Shown: piece by piece, positions 33,272-43,566 of the stretch
How positions within the stretch are numbered: the first letter of the stretch is position 1
Layout of the letters: each line of letters opens with the position of its first letter
Assembly: GCF_001679725.1 (NCBI RefSeq)
Contig: NZ_CP016282.1
Span: 2,046,001 to 2,110,000, forward strand
Direction of reading: 5' to 3'
Origin: Cryobacterium arcticum
Lineage (GTDB): Bacteria; Actinomycetota; Actinomycetes; Actinomycetales; Microbacteriaceae
DNA: 64,000 bases
Notes under the pieces: model-generated
Databases searched by the model: none
What the model was told of the DNA's origin: nothing
Seen by the model: only the letters and a program-made list of their open reading frames with translations
Translations under genes and position numbers: made by a program

Positions 33272-35470
33272 TTACAGCAGCTCCGGGTCGTCGAATCGTA
33301 CTCTGAGTGTAGGCGCAGGGCGGAAGGCCGCGCCCTTGGGCTTGCGGCGGCTGGCGGCGTTGCGCACGATTGCGGCCTTGAGCGTGCGGGCGACCTCGTC
33401 GCCCAGCGGGTAGCCGAAACGCACGATCGCGCGCACCGAAGGTGTCCCACCGGTGGCACGATTGGGCCCGCTCCCGCTCGGGCCGGTGCCTCCGGGTTCG
33501 TGCGCCACCGGCCCGAGCACGTCCAGTCCGGGCAGGTCGTCGAGGGATTCGAGGGCTGCCGCCACCTCCGCGCTGGTCCCGGTGACGGAGGCCACCCGCA
33601 CGGCGGGCGGGAAACGCAACTGCCGGCGGTCGGCCAGTTCCGCGGCGGCGTACGGGCCGGGCTGCCAGGTGTTCAGGGCTCGGGCCAGAGAACCGCCCAC
33701 CCCGGCCAGCATGACCGAGGCGCCGGGGGCGGCCAGGGCGGCGGCGTTGGCCCACCAGCGCAGGCAGTCCTCCCCCACACGCAGGGACTCGCGCGCGAGC
33801 ATCCGTTCGCCGTCGAGGATGAGGATCGCGCTGTAGCCGTTGCGGGGAATCGGTTCTGCGCCGCGGGTGGCGATCACCAGGGCCGGCTCCGGCCCGATCG
33901 TCTGCACGGTGTGCTCGCCGTCGGCGACGATGACCCGGGAGCCGGGGAAGGCCCGGCCGAGTTCTTCGGCGGTGCGGCCGGTGCCCACGGTGACCACCCG
34001 CAGTTGGGTTCCCTCGCAGTGTGAGCAGTGCCAGCCGGCGGCCAGGTGACCGCACCAGCGGCAGGCCGGGGTGGCGTTGGCGCTGGACTGCGCCAGCGGG
34101 CCCTGGCACTGGGTGCACCGGGCGGACTGCCCGCAGGAGCGGCAGGCCAGCATGGGCGCGTAGCCGGGGCTCGCGACCTGCACCAGTACCGGTCCGGTGC
34201 GCACGGCCTCCTTCGCGGCCAGCCAGGCGGCCGAGGGGATGCGCGCGGCCCTGGCCTGGGCGTCGGGCTCGGACTGGAAGGTGGTGGGGATCACCCGGGG
34301 ATGGACGTCCTTGGCGGGGTGCACGGCACGCAACCAGCCGATCTCGATCAGACGCTCGGTCTCCACGCTGCGGGAGTGCCCGAGGAAGACCAGCGCGCAG
34401 TCGGCCGCCTCCCGGCGGATCAGGGCCGCGTCCCTCGCGTGCACGTACGGGCTGAGCTGTTCGCCGTAGAGCGGGTCGCCGTCGTCCCAGATCACGATCA
34501 GGCCGAGGTCGTGAGCGGGGGCGTACACCGCCGACCGGTTGCCCACGATGATGCGCGGAGTGCCCTCGAGCAGGCTGAGGAAGCCCCGGTAGCGGTCGGG
34601 ATTGGCCTGCCGGGCGTCGACCCGCACGACGTCCGCCGCGGGCGCCAGCATCGCCAGGGCAGCCTGCAGCTGGTCCTGGTCGCGGAAGTCCGGGGTCACG
34701 AGAATGCTGCTCTTGCCCTGCCGGAGAGCCGACACGGCCAGTTCGGCCATGGTGATGGCCCAGGTGCCCACGGTGCTGCCGGAGTCTGCGCCCTTCTTCG
34801 AGCTCGATTTCACATCCGTCGCCACGACTGTCGCCACGTCCGCCGCCCCGGCGGCGTCCGCCTCGGCACCGGGCAGCCGCACCAGGCTGGGGACGGCGGC
34901 GATGGCCACCCGCAAACGTTCGGCGACGATGGTGCCCAGCGTTCCGGGCGGGTATTCGGCGAAGCCGGGCTCGGCCAGCTCGGCGGTTTCCGGCGCTCCG
35001 GATGACCCGGCACCCGCCTCGCTCGCACGCGCCGCCAGCCAGGCCTTCTCCACTCGCACGGCACGCGGCGGGACGCCGAGCCGCACGATGTCACTGGCAT
35101 TGCCGGCGGCGCGGTCGGCCAGCCGGCGAGCGAGTTGCCAGACCGGCATGCTGAGCACCGGAACCGCGGACACGATCGATTCGACCGGGCTGAGTTTGCC
35201 GCTGTATCCCCCGTCAGCCGCCAGGCCGTCCAGGGTGGACGCAGAGGCGGCCGGCCCGGGCTGAGCCGTCCGCGGCGCGGCCTGCGGGTCGATCAGGTCG
35301 ATGACATACCCGTCGGCCACCCGGTTCGCCGAGCGCAACGGAACCCGCACCCGCACGCCGGGCTGCGCGAGGTGGGCGAGTTCGTCGGGGATCGCGTAAT
35401 CGAACAGATGGTCGAGCTGCGGGAGGGGCGAATCGATCAGCACCCGTGCAATGAGGCCGGTGCGAGTCAT
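33272..35470 (-). CDS. priA: Primosomal protein N' (PriA), helicase motifs degenerate
   Basis: Replication-restart protein that recognises stalled forks. The 732-residue protein keeps the N-terminal DNA-binding domain (DYAIPDEL and the conserved VRVPLR). It also keeps the zinc module with four CxxC pairs, CRSCGQSARCTQC and CRWCGHLAAGWHCSHC. The helicase core is altered: no GxTGSGKT Walker A is present, and the DEAH box position reads WDDGD. Actinobacterial PriA proteins are known to lack detectable helicase motifs, so this protein probably acts as a structural loader, not a motor. It lies between metK and fmt. Confidence 0.92.
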   Translation of the reverse strand: MTRTGLIARVLIDSPLPQLDHLFDYAIPDELAHLAQPGVRVRVPLRSANRVADGYVIDLIDPQAAPRTAQPGPAASASTLDGLAADGGYSGKLSPVESIVSAVPVLSMPVWQLARRLADRAAGNASDIVRLGVPPRAVRVEKAWLAARASEAGAGSSGAPETAELAEPGFAEYPPGTLGTIVAERLRVAIAAVPSLVRLPGAEADAAGAADVATVVATDVKSSSKKGADSGSTVGTWAITMAELAVSALRQGKSSILVTPDFRDQDQLQAALAMLAPAADVVRVDARQANPDRYRGFLSLLEGTPRIIVGNRSAVYAPAHDLGLIVIWDDGDPLYGEQLSPYVHARDAALIRREAADCALVFLGHSRSVETERLIEIGWLRAVHPAKDVHPRVIPTTFQSEPDAQARAARIPSAAWLAAKEAVRTGPVLVQVASPGYAPMLACRSCGQSARCTQCQGPLAQSSANATPACRWCGHLAAGWHCSHCEGTQLRVVTVGTGRTAEELGRAFPGSRVIVADGEHTVQTIGPEPALVIATRGAEPIPRNGYSAILILDGERMLARESLRVGEDCLRWWANAAALAAPGASVMLAGVGGSLARALNTWQPGPYAAAELADRRQLRFPPAVRVASVTGTSAEVAAALESLDDLPGLDVLGPVAHEPGGTGPSGSGPNRATGGTPSVRAIVRFGYPLGDEVARTLKAAIVRNAASRRKPKGAAFRPAPTLRVRFDDPELL

Positions 35471-35516
35471 CTGCGGCCTCCCGTGTTCGGTTCTCGGCTA
35501 GTGCGTACTCTGCGGT

Positions 35517-36710
35517 TCAGAGTCCGGCTGCGCTTCTCAGGTCGTCGACTCTGTCGAGCCGCTCCCAGGTGAAGTCGGGCAGTTCGCGCCCGAAGTGGCC
35601 GTAAGCTGCCGTCTGGGCGTAGATCGGGCGGAGCAGGTCGAGGTCGTGGATGATGGCGGCCGGGCGGAGGTCGAAGACCTCGCGGATGGCCGCGGTGATC
35701 TCCTTGTCCGGTAGGGCGCCGGTGCCGAACGACTCGACGTACAGGCCGACGGGAGACGCCGTGCCGATTGCGTAGGCCACCTGGATCTCGAGGCGTTCGG
35801 CCAGGCCGGCCGCCACAGCGTTCTTGGCCACCCAGCGCATGGCGTAGGCGGCTGAGCGGTCGACCTTGGACGGGTCCTTGCCGCTGAAGGCGCCACCGCC
35901 GTGCCGGCTGGATCCGCCGTACGTGTCAATGATGATCTTGCGTCCGGTGAGGCCGGCGTCGCCCTGCGGGCCACCGATCTCGAACCGCCCGGTGGGGTTC
36001 ACCAGGGTGCGCAGGCTCCCTGCATCCAGGTCGACGCGCTCGAGGACCGGCTTGATGACGAGCTCGGCGATGTCCGCGCGCAGCTTCTCGGTGGTCACGG
36101 CCGGCGAGTGCTGGGTGGAGAGCACGACGGTTTCGACAGTGCGGGGAACGATGCCGTCGTAGCCGATGGTCACCTGGGTCTTGCCGTCCGGGCGCAGGTA
36201 GTCCAGTTCGCCGGACTTCCGCACCTCGGCAAGGCGCTCCGCCATGCGGTGGGCGATCCAGATCGGGATGGGCATGAGCTCGGGGGTCTCGCGAGTGGCG
36301 TACCCGAACATGATGCCCTGGTCGCCGGCGCCCTGGCGGTCGTAGTCGTCGAGGCTGTCCTGCTCGCGGCTCTCGTAGGCGTCGTCGACGCCCTGGGCGA
36401 TGTCCGGGGACTGTCCGCCGATGGAGATCTCCACGCCGCAGGAGCGGCCGTCGAACCAGACGTCGGACGAGTCGTATCCGATGTCGGTGATGCACTTGCG
36501 CACGATCGACGGGATCTCGACGTATCCGGCCGTGGTGACCTCACCGGCGACGTGCACGAGGCCCGTGGTGACGAGGGTCTCAACGGCGACCCGGCTCTGC
36601 GGGTCCTCCGTGAGCAGGGCGTCGAGGATGCTGTCGGAGATCTGGTCGCAGATCTTGTCCGGGTGGCCTTCGGTGACCGACTCCGAGGTGAAGAGGCGAA
36701 GATCGCTCAT
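35517..36710 (-). CDS. metK: S-adenosylmethionine synthase
   Basis: Makes SAM from methionine and ATP. From the ATG at 36710 it is 397 residues. Signatures are [14 protein letters not shown] near the N-terminus, [10 protein letters not shown] near 120 and the P-loop-like [16 protein letters not shown] near 270. A TTG at 36725 would add five residues and has no better ribosome-binding site. It is followed by priA after 46 bases and preceded by coaBC after 74 bases. No SAM riboswitch is visible in that gap. Confidence 0.97.
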   Translation of the reverse strand: MSDLRLFTSESVTEGHPDKICDQISDSILDALLTEDPQSRVAVETLVTTGLVHVAGEVTTAGYVEIPSIVRKCITDIGYDSSDVWFDGRSCGVEISIGGQSPDIAQGVDDAYESREQDSLDDYDRQGAGDQGIMFGYATRETPELMPIPIWIAHRMAERLAEVRKSGELDYLRPDGKTQVTIGYDGIVPRTVETVVLSTQHSPAVTTEKLRADIAELVIKPVLERVDLDAGSLRTLVNPTGRFEIGGPQGDAGLTGRKIIIDTYGGSSRHGGGAFSGKDPSKVDRSAAYAMRWVAKNAVAAGLAERLEIQVAYAIGTASPVGLYVESFGTGALPDKEITAAIREVFDLRPAAIIHDLDLLRPIYAQTAAYGHFGRELPDFTWERLDRVDDLRSAAGL

Positions 36711-36784
36711 CGGGGTGATTCTCAATTCTGTGAGTAAGGTGCTGCGGTTCTAAGAAAACAGGCCGTGACCTGCGGGTCGGCGGC

Positions 36785-38035
36785 TCAGACGCCGCGGGCC
36801 TGCAGGATGCTATCGAGGATACGGTGGGCCACCGACAACTTCGTCCCGGAGGCCTCCATCACTATATCTCCGGCGCCGTTGAGCACCTCGATAGCGTTAC
36901 CCTCCGTGGCGAAACCCTCGGTCCAGCCCACCCGGTTGAGCACGAGCAGATCCGCGCCCTTCCGTTGGATCTTGCTGCGGCCGAGCTCCCGGCGCAGCGC
37001 GTCGTCAGGTTCGGTCTCGGCTGCGAACCCCACGATGACCTGGCCCGGACGGCGTTCGGCGACGAGGCCGGCGAGCACATCGGGGTTGCGCACGAGGTCC
37101 AGTGACAAACGCTCCCCCGTGGTGTCCTTCTTGATCTTGTCGGCCCGCACCTCGGCGGGCCGGTAGTCGGCCACGGCGGCGGCCATCACGATCAAGTCGG
37201 CGGAGGCGGCGGCCTCCTGCATCGTCCGCTGCAGGTCGAGGGTGCTGCTGACGGTGAGCACCCGGATGCCCTCGGGCACGACGACCTCGAGGTGGGCGGC
37301 GACCAGCGTGACGGTGGCACCGCGGGACTGGGCGGCCTGCGCCAGGGCGATGCCCTGGCGGCCGCTGGAGCGGTTGCCGAGGAACCGTACCGGGTCGAGC
37401 GGTTCGCGAGTGCCGCCGGCGCTGATCAGCACGCGGCGGCCGGCGAGGTCCTGCGCCGGGAGATCCACCGCCGACCCTGTGGACCGGGACGAGGTCCGGG
37501 CCTCGAGCGCGGCGAGGGCTGCGGCAACGATGGTGTCTGGTTCCTCCATCCGGCCGGGGCCGGAATCGGAGCCGGTGAGCCGGCCGGTGCCCGGACCGAC
37601 GATGGTGACGCCGCGTTCCCGCAGGGTCTGCACGTTGGCTACGGTGGCGGGATTGTTCCACATCTCGGTGTGCATGGCCGGCGCGATCACGAGCGGGGCG
37701 GTGCTGGCCAGGATGGTGTTGCCGAGCAGGTCGTCGGCCAGGCCCAGCGCGATCTTGGCGATGCTGTGGGCCGTGGCCGGCGCGATCACGATGAGGTCGG
37801 CCGACTGTCCGATGGCCACGTGGCGCACCTCGGCGACCCCCTCGTAGAGGTCGGTGTGCACGGTGTTGCGAGAGATGGCCTCGAGGGTCGGCTTGCCGAC
37901 GAAGCGCAGCGCCGCCTCGGTCGCGACGACGTGCACGTCGTCCCCGAGCAGCACAAAAGCGCGCACGACGTTGACGGCCTTATAGGCAGCGATGCCGCCG
38001 GTTATCCCGACGACGATCCTGCGACCAGTCGACAT
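36785..38035 (-). CDS. coaBC: Phosphopantothenate-cysteine ligase / decarboxylase
   Basis: Bifunctional coenzyme A enzyme. The N-terminal flavoprotein decarboxylase CoaC (about 1-180) shows GITGGIAAYKA, the active-site His in the VRHVAIGQ stretch and the APAMHTEMW motif. The C-terminal ligase CoaB (about 190-416) shows ISAGGTREPLDPVRFLGNRSSGRQG and AAVADYRP. At 416 residues it is complete. It lies 29 bases after rpoZ; the rpoZ-coaBC-metK-priA order is typical for actinobacteria. Confidence 0.97.
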   Translation of the reverse strand: MSTGRRIVVGITGGIAAYKAVNVVRAFVLLGDDVHVVATEAALRFVGKPTLEAISRNTVHTDLYEGVAEVRHVAIGQSADLIVIAPATAHSIAKIALGLADDLLGNTILASTAPLVIAPAMHTEMWNNPATVANVQTLRERGVTIVGPGTGRLTGSDSGPGRMEEPDTIVAAALAALEARTSSRSTGSAVDLPAQDLAGRRVLISAGGTREPLDPVRFLGNRSSGRQGIALAQAAQSRGATVTLVAAHLEVVVPEGIRVLTVSSTLDLQRTMQEAAASADLIVMAAAVADYRPAEVRADKIKKDTTGERLSLDLVRNPDVLAGLVAERRPGQVIVGFAAETEPDDALRRELGRSKIQRKGADLLVLNRVGWTEGFATEGNAIEVLNGAGDIVMEASGTKLSVAHRILDSILQARGV

Positions 38036-38064
38036 CCTGCGCGCTTATGAAGGGCTGCGTCGAG

Positions 38065-38322
38065 TTACTCGACGATGGGCTTCGAGGTGAGCTTGTCCTC
38101 GTTGATTTCGCGCAGTGCCACGGACAGCGGCTTGTCGTCAACGGTGGAGTCGACGAGCGGTCCGACGTTGTCGAACAGGCTGCCTTCGTGCAGGTCCGCG
38201 TAGTAGTCGTTGATCTGGCGGGCGCGCTTGGACGCGAAGATCACCAGTGCGTACTTGGAATCGACCTTGGTCAGCAGGTCGTCGATGGGCGGGTCAATGA
38301 TGCCAGTGGGCTTGTTGGGCAC
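38065..38322 (-). CDS. rpoZ: RNA polymerase omega subunit
   Basis: Small subunit that stabilises the beta' subunit of RNA polymerase. The 85-residue protein includes [28 protein letters not shown], split here as the conserved helices binding beta'. GTG at 38322 is chosen because AAGGAG lies nine bases upstream; the upstream ATG codons lie before or within that site. It follows the gmk gene by 138 bases. Confidence 0.95.
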   Translation of the reverse strand: MPNKPTGIIDPPIDDLLTKVDSKYALVIFASKRARQINDYYADLHEGSLFDNVGPLVDSTVDDKPLSVALREINEDKLTSKPIVE

Positions 38323-38460
38323 GCTGTCACACTCCTTCATGCAGTTCAAGCAAAATGTACGGGCTGCGCGGTGTCACGCGGGATGTTCCGTGGCCGGAAA
38401 TCCCTGCGTTCGCCACGATGATGCGCCGAGTCGACGCGGGAAATTCACGTGCAGTGGGCG

Positions 38461-39381
38461 CTACGACGGCGTCGCTGACGTGCGAATCTTCATCAAGTCT
38501 ACGACTTCTTCGGCTGCTTCGGCCACGTCGGTGTTCACGACACGGTAATCGAACTCGCCCTGAGCGGCCAATTCAAGCTTCGCGGTCTCGAGCCGGCGGC
38601 TCTGTTCGGCCGAATCCTCGGTGCCCCGGCCGATCAGACGGCGCACCAGCTCGTCCCAGCTGGGCGGCAGCAGGAAGACCAGTCGGGCCTCCGGCATGGC
38701 CCGGCGCACGGCACGGGCGCCCTGGATGTCGATCTCCAGCAAAACGCTGTTGCCGTCCTTGATCGCCGCTTCGACGGGGCCGCGGGGGGTTCCGTACCGG
38801 TAGGCGTTGTGCACGGTCGCGTACTCGAGCAGCTCGCCGGCGGCGATCATGCGGTCGAATTCGGCATCCGACACGAAGAAGTAGCTCACGCCCTCCACCT
38901 CGCCCGCGCGGGGCGCACGGGTGGTGGCCGAGACAGAGAGGTGCACCTCGGGGCGGTGTTCGCGGATGTACGCGGCGACGGTTCCCTTGCCGACGGCAGT
39001 GGGGCCGGCGAGGACGATGAGGTGGGAGTCCGGGGCGCCGCGGCGGTTGGTGGGCCGGGCGGCGAGGAAGTCGCGGAGCCGGTCGCGCTGGTGCTTGCCG
39101 AGGCCGCCCAGGCGCTTGGACGGCGAGATCTCCAGCCGCGTCATGATGCGCTGCATCTTGGTCACCCCGATGGCCGGGATGCTCACGAGCAGCTCGGTGA
39201 CGCGCAGTCGGCCCTCGACCCCGTTGGGGTCCTTGACGGCGGCGGCGAGCACGTCGAGCGCGGTGCGCTCACCGGCTGCGACCTGGGCCTTCACGAAAGC
39301 TCGGGCTCGTCGGGCGGCAACGGCGGCGCGGGAGGCCGCGACGCGATCGACGTCGGGTGGGGTAGGGCGATTGTCAGCCAC
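38461..39381 (-). CDS. gmk: mIHF domain fused to guanylate kinase
   Basis: A 306-residue fusion. Residues about 15-108 look like the actinobacterial integration host factor mIHF, a nucleoid protein: AARRARAFVKAQV, the helix-turn-helix region VSIPAIGVTKMQRIMTRLEI and the C-terminal RLGGLGKHQRDRLRDFL. Residues about 118-300 are guanylate kinase with P-loop GPTAVGKGTV, YFFVSDAEFDRMI, GxxYGT and LLEIDIQGARAV. There is no stop or start signal between the two parts. In many actinobacteria mihF and gmk are separate adjacent genes, so this is a gene fusion. The ATG overlaps the pyrF stop by eight bases (ATGGCTGA). Confidence 0.93.
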   Translation of the reverse strand: MADNRPTPPDVDRVAASRAAVAARRARAFVKAQVAAGERTALDVLAAAVKDPNGVEGRLRVTELLVSIPAIGVTKMQRIMTRLEISPSKRLGGLGKHQRDRLRDFLAARPTNRRGAPDSHLIVLAGPTAVGKGTVAAYIREHRPEVHLSVSATTRAPRAGEVEGVSYFFVSDAEFDRMIAAGELLEYATVHNAYRYGTPRGPVEAAIKDGNSVLLEIDIQGARAVRRAMPEARLVFLLPPSWDELVRRLIGRGTEDSAEQSRRLETAKLELAAQGEFDYRVVNTDVAEAAEEVVDLMKIRTSATPS

Positions 39382-40282
39382 GGGTCGCTCCAGCTTCGGT
39401 TACTCGGCGTGTTATCTCGTCGGCAACATGGTGTGGACCTGCCGATAACACGCTGCGCGATTCACTCACGATAACGCCTTGAGCGTATCCGCCAAACAAA
39501 CTCGCCACATCGGCGGAATTCGCCCCCTGATGGCCGAAGCCCGGAGCGAGCACCGGAGTGGTGACGGCGGTGGACGGGGCGTGGATGTCGATGCCGAAAT
39601 CGGCCAGGGCGACGGTGGCGCCGAGCACCACACCGACGGAGCCCATTCCCGCGTGGCCGGTCGCGGCCGAGTTGATGTCCTGCACCTGGTCGAGCACCGA
39701 GGCGGCCACGGTGCGTCCGGCCTGCGCTCCCCCGGCGAGCACCGCCTGCTGCAGGGCGGCGGCCTCCGGGTTGGAGGTCGCCGCGAGCAGGAAAAGTCCC
39801 TTGTTCGCATCCGCGGCCAGGGCGATGGTGCTCGCGAGCGACCCCACACCCATGTACGGGTTGAGGGTGATCGCGTCGGCCTCGAGCGGTGAGCCAGGGC
39901 TGAGCCAGGCCTGCCCGTAGGCCTCGACGCTGGTGCCCAGATCGCCGCGTTTGACATCGGCGATGACCAGCAGCCCGGCGGCGCGTGCGTCGCCGAGCAC
40001 TCGTTCGAGGGCGAGGTAGCCGGCGGAGCCGAACCGCTCGTAGAACGCCACCTGTGGCTTGACAATGCCCACCAGGCCGGCGGATGCCTCAACGACCAGC
40101 CGGCCGAAGCGCTCGGCTCCGGCGGCGGTGTCGGGCAGGCCCCACTCGGTGAGCAACCAGGAGTGCGGGTCGATCCCGACGCAGAGCCTGCCGAACCGGC
40201 CGAACGCCCCGTTCAGGCGTTCGCCGAAGGAACCGGCGGATACGACCGGTTCGGTCTGGCTCACGGCGTCGGCTGGGGTCAC
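39374..40282 (-). CDS. pyrF: Orotidine 5'-phosphate decarboxylase
   Basis: Last step of UMP synthesis. The 302-residue protein is the long type-2 form typical of actinobacteria. The catalytic segment is [13 protein letters not shown] with Asp-Lys-Asp, and the substrate region LCVGIDPH lies near the N-terminus. GTG at 40282 overlaps the carB stop as GTGA. It sits in the pyr operon between carB and gmk. Confidence 0.97.
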   Translation of the reverse strand: MTPADAVSQTEPVVSAGSFGERLNGAFGRFGRLCVGIDPHSWLLTEWGLPDTAAGAERFGRLVVEASAGLVGIVKPQVAFYERFGSAGYLALERVLGDARAAGLLVIADVKRGDLGTSVEAYGQAWLSPGSPLEADAITLNPYMGVGSLASTIALAADANKGLFLLAATSNPEAAALQQAVLAGGAQAGRTVAASVLDQVQDINSAATGHAGMGSVGVVLGATVALADFGIDIHAPSTAVTTPVLAPGFGHQGANSADVASLFGGYAQGVIVSESRSVLSAGPHHVADEITRRVTEAGATRG

Positions 40283-43200
40283 AGGGCAGCCATCCGTTTC
40301 GTGTGGTACTCCTGCAGGCTGGTGACTTCGAAGCCCGTGCGGATGGAATCGATCGAGGCGACAGCGGCACTCAGCTCGGCGATCGTGGTGAACAGCGGCA
40401 GGTCGCCGGCCACGGCGGCCGCCCGGATCTCGTAGCCGTCGGCGCGTGCGGTGCGACCGTTGGGTGTGTTGATCACGATCTGCACCTCCTCGCGCCGGAT
40501 CAGGTCGACGACGGTGTCCACGGACTCATCGGCCTTTTCGCTGAACTTTGCCACCACTGTGGCCCCGATTCCGTTTCGCTGCAAAACTTCGGCGGTTCCC
40601 TCGGTGGCCATGATCGTGTAGCCGAGCTGCGACAGGCGCAGCATCGGCAGGATCACGGCGCGCTTGTCGCGGTCGGAGACCGAGACGAAGACGGTGCCGG
40701 TGAGCGGGATTCCGCCGTACGCGGCGAGCTGGCTCTTGGCGAAGGCCCGCGGGAAGTCGCGGTCGATGCCCATGACCTCGCCCGTCGAACGCATCTCCGG
40801 GCCGAGCACGGAGTCGACGATCAGGCCTTCGCGGGTGCGGAACCGGTTGAACGGGAGCACGGCTTCCTTGACGGCGACGGGTGAGTCCATCGGCACCCGG
40901 GAACCGTCGATCAACGGCAGCTGGCCGCTGGCCTTGAGCTCGGCGATCGTGGTGCCCACCATGATGAGCGACGCGGCCTTGGCCAGCGTGATGCCGAGCG
41001 CCTTGGCGACGAACGGCACGGTGCGGGAGGCACGCGGGTTGGCCTCGAGCACGTAGAGCACACCGGCGCCGATGGCGAACTGCACGTTGAGCAGGCCGCG
41101 CACCCCGATGCCCTGGGCGATGGCCAGGGTCGCGTCGCGGACCCGGTCGATCTCGGCGCGGCCGAGGGTGACGGGCGGCAGGGTGCAGCTGGAGTCACCG
41201 GAGTGCACGCCGGCCTCTTCGATGTGCTCCATCACGCCGCCGATGTAGAGCTCGTGACCGTCGTAGATGGCGTCCACATCGATCTCGATGGCGTCGTCGA
41301 GGAAGCGGTCCACCAGCAGCGGGTGCGACGGGCCGATGATGCCCTGGCCCTGCATGCGGGTGAAGTAGTCGGCCAGGCTGGCGCTGTCGTAGATGATCTC
41401 CATGCCGCGGCCGCCGAGCACGTAGCTGGGGCGCACGAGCACCGGGTAGCCGATCTCCTCGGCCACCACGACGGCACCCGAGTAGTCGGTGGCGGTGCCG
41501 TTGCGGGGAGCGAGCAGGCCCGCGTCGGCGAGGATGCCGCTGAACAGGCCGCGCTCCTCCGCCAGGTCGATCGCGGTCGGCGAGGTGCCCAGGATCGGGA
41601 TGCCCTCGGCCTCGAGGCCCTTGGCCAGGCCCAGCGCGGTCTGGCCGCCGAGCTGCACGACGACGCCCACGAGCTCGCCGCTCTGGCTCTCGGCGTGGAT
41701 GATCTCCAGCACGTCCTCCAGGGTGAGCGGCTCGAAGTAGAGCCTGTCGCTGGTGTCGTAGTCGGTCGAGACCGTCTCCGGGTTGCAGTTGATCATGATT
41801 GTCTCGTAGCCGGCCTCGGAGAGGGCGAAGGACGCGTGCACGCAGGAGTAGTCGAATTCGACGCCCTGGCCGATGCGGTTCGGTCCGGATCCGAGGATGA
41901 CCACCTTGCGGCGGTCGCTCGGGATCACCTCGGTCTCCTGGTCGTAGCTCGAGTAGTGGTACGGGGTGAGGGCGGGGAATTCGCCCGCGCAGGTGTCCAC
42001 GGTCTTGAAGACCGGGCGCACCCCGAGGATGTGCCGGACCTTGCGCACATCCGCTTCGCCGAAACCGCGGAGTTCGCCGATCTGAGCGTCGGAGAAACCG
42101 TGGTCCTTGGCGGTGCGCAGGATCTCGGTGTCGAGGGTGTCCGAGGAGGCGACGGCGTCGGCGATCTCGTTGATGAGCACGATCTGGTCGAGGAACCACG
42201 GGTCGATCTTGGTGGCTTCGAAGAGCTGCTCGATGGTGGCGCCCTTGCGGAGCGCCTGCTGCACGGTGACGATGCGCCCGTCGGTGGGCACCTCGGCGAT
42301 CTCGAGGAGCTCCTCGACCGAGCGGTTCTCCACGCCCCAGTGGAACGAGGAGCCGCGCTTCTCGAGCGAGCGGAGCGCCTTCTGCAGGGCGGAGGCGTAG
42401 TTGCGGCCGATGGCCATGGCCTCGCCGACCGACTTCATGGTGGTGGTCAGGCGCGGGTCCGCCTTGGGGAACTTCTCGAACGCGAACCGGGGCACCTTGA
42501 CGACGACGTAGTCGAGCGTGGGCTCGAAGCTGGCCGGGGTGACGCCGGTGATGTCGTTGGGGATCTCGTCGAGCCGGTAGCCGAGGGCCAGCTTCGCGGC
42601 GATCTTGGCGATCGGGAAGCCGGTGGCCTTGCTGGCCAGGGCGGACGAGCGGGAGACCCGCGGGTTCATCTCGATGACGATGATGCGGCCGTTGGCCGGG
42701 TCGATGGCGAACTGGATGTTGCAGCCACCGGTGTCGACGCCGACGGCGCGGATGATGTCGATGCCGATGTCGCGCAGCTTCTGGTACTCGCGGTCGGTGA
42801 GGGTGAGCGCGGGGGCGACGGTGATCGAGTCGCCGGTGTGCACGCCGACGGGGTCGACGTTCTCGATCGAGCAGACGACCACCGTGTTGTCGGCGGTGTC
42901 GCGCATCATCTCGAGCTCGTATTCCTTCCAGCCCAGGATGGACTCCTCGAGGAGCACCTCGGTGGTCGGGCTTTGGTGCAGGCCGTCGCCGACGATGCGG
43001 CGGAGCTCCTCCTCGGTGTACGCGAAGCCGGAGCCGAGGCCGCCCATGGTGAAGGACGGGCGCACCACAAGCGGGTAGCCGAGGTCTTCGGCGAAGCCGA
43101 CGGCCTCTTCCACGGTGTGGGCGATGTAGGACTTGGCCACATCCGCGCCGGCGTCGAGGACCAGCTGCTTGAAGATCTGGCGGTCCTCACCCTTCTGGAT

Positions 43201-43566
43201 GGCCTCGAACTTGGCGCCGATCAGTTCGACGTTGTACTTCTCCAGGATGCCGCGCTCGTGCAGGGCGATGGCCGCGTTGAGGGCGGTCTGGCCGCCCAGT
43301 GTCGGCAGGATCGCATCCGGGCGTTCCTTGGCGATGATGGTCTCGAGGATCTCCGGGGTGATCGGCTCGATGTACGTCGCGTCGGCGAAGTCGGGGTCGG
43401 TCATGATGGTTGCGGGGTTGGAGTTGACCAGGATGACGCGGACGCCTTCCTCGCGCAGGACCCGGCAGGCCTGGGTGCCCGAGTAGTCGAACTCGCAGGC
43501 CTGACCGATGACGATCGGGCCGCTTCCGATGACGAGGACGCTGTTGATATCGTCGCGCTTGGGCAT
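40279..43566 (-). CDS. carB: Carbamoyl-phosphate synthase large subunit
   Basis: Makes carbamoyl phosphate for pyrimidines and arginine from bicarbonate, ammonia and two ATP. From the ATG at 43566 it is 1095 residues, with two ATP-grasp halves (about 1-400 and 550-940). The duplicated motifs are [17 protein letters not shown] and [18 protein letters not shown]-terminal MGS-like allosteric domain follows (about 945-1095). Its ATG shares one base with the carA TAA. The longer frame upstream lies in carA and is not used. Confidence 0.98.
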   Translation of the reverse strand: MPKRDDINSVLVIGSGPIVIGQACEFDYSGTQACRVLREEGVRVILVNSNPATIMTDPDFADATYIEPITPEILETIIAKERPDAILPTLGGQTALNAAIALHERGILEKYNVELIGAKFEAIQKGEDRQIFKQLVLDAGADVAKSYIAHTVEEAVGFAEDLGYPLVVRPSFTMGGLGSGFAYTEEELRRIVGDGLHQSPTTEVLLEESILGWKEYELEMMRDTADNTVVVCSIENVDPVGVHTGDSITVAPALTLTDREYQKLRDIGIDIIRAVGVDTGGCNIQFAIDPANGRIIVIEMNPRVSRSSALASKATGFPIAKIAAKLALGYRLDEIPNDITGVTPASFEPTLDYVVVKVPRFAFEKFPKADPRLTTTMKSVGEAMAIGRNYASALQKALRSLEKRGSSFHWGVENRSVEELLEIAEVPTDGRIVTVQQALRKGATIEQLFEATKIDPWFLDQIVLINEIADAVASSDTLDTEILRTAKDHGFSDAQIGELRGFGEADVRKVRHILGVRPVFKTVDTCAGEFPALTPYHYSSYDQETEVIPSDRRKVVILGSGPNRIGQGVEFDYSCVHASFALSEAGYETIMINCNPETVSTDYDTSDRLYFEPLTLEDVLEIIHAESQSGELVGVVVQLGGQTALGLAKGLEAEGIPILGTSPTAIDLAEERGLFSGILADAGLLAPRNGTATDYSGAVVVAEEIGYPVLVRPSYVLGGRGMEIIYDSASLADYFTRMQGQGIIGPSHPLLVDRFLDDAIEIDVDAIYDGHELYIGGVMEHIEEAGVHSGDSSCTLPPVTLGRAEIDRVRDATLAIAQGIGVRGLLNVQFAIGAGVLYVLEANPRASRTVPFVAKALGITLAKAASLIMVGTTIAELKASGQLPLIDGSRVPMDSPVAVKEAVLPFNRFRTREGLIVDSVLGPEMRSTGEVMGIDRDFPRAFAKSQLAAYGGIPLTGTVFVSVSDRDKRAVILPMLRLSQLGYTIMATEGTAEVLQRNGIGATVVAKFSEKADESVDTVVDLIRREEVQIVINTPNGRTARADGYEIRAAAVAGDLPLFTTIAELSAAVASIDSIRTGFEVTSLQEYHTKRMAAL

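Noticed and set aside
36711..36784. SAM riboswitch before metK
   Set aside because: The gap is only 74 bases and lacks the conserved riboswitch core.
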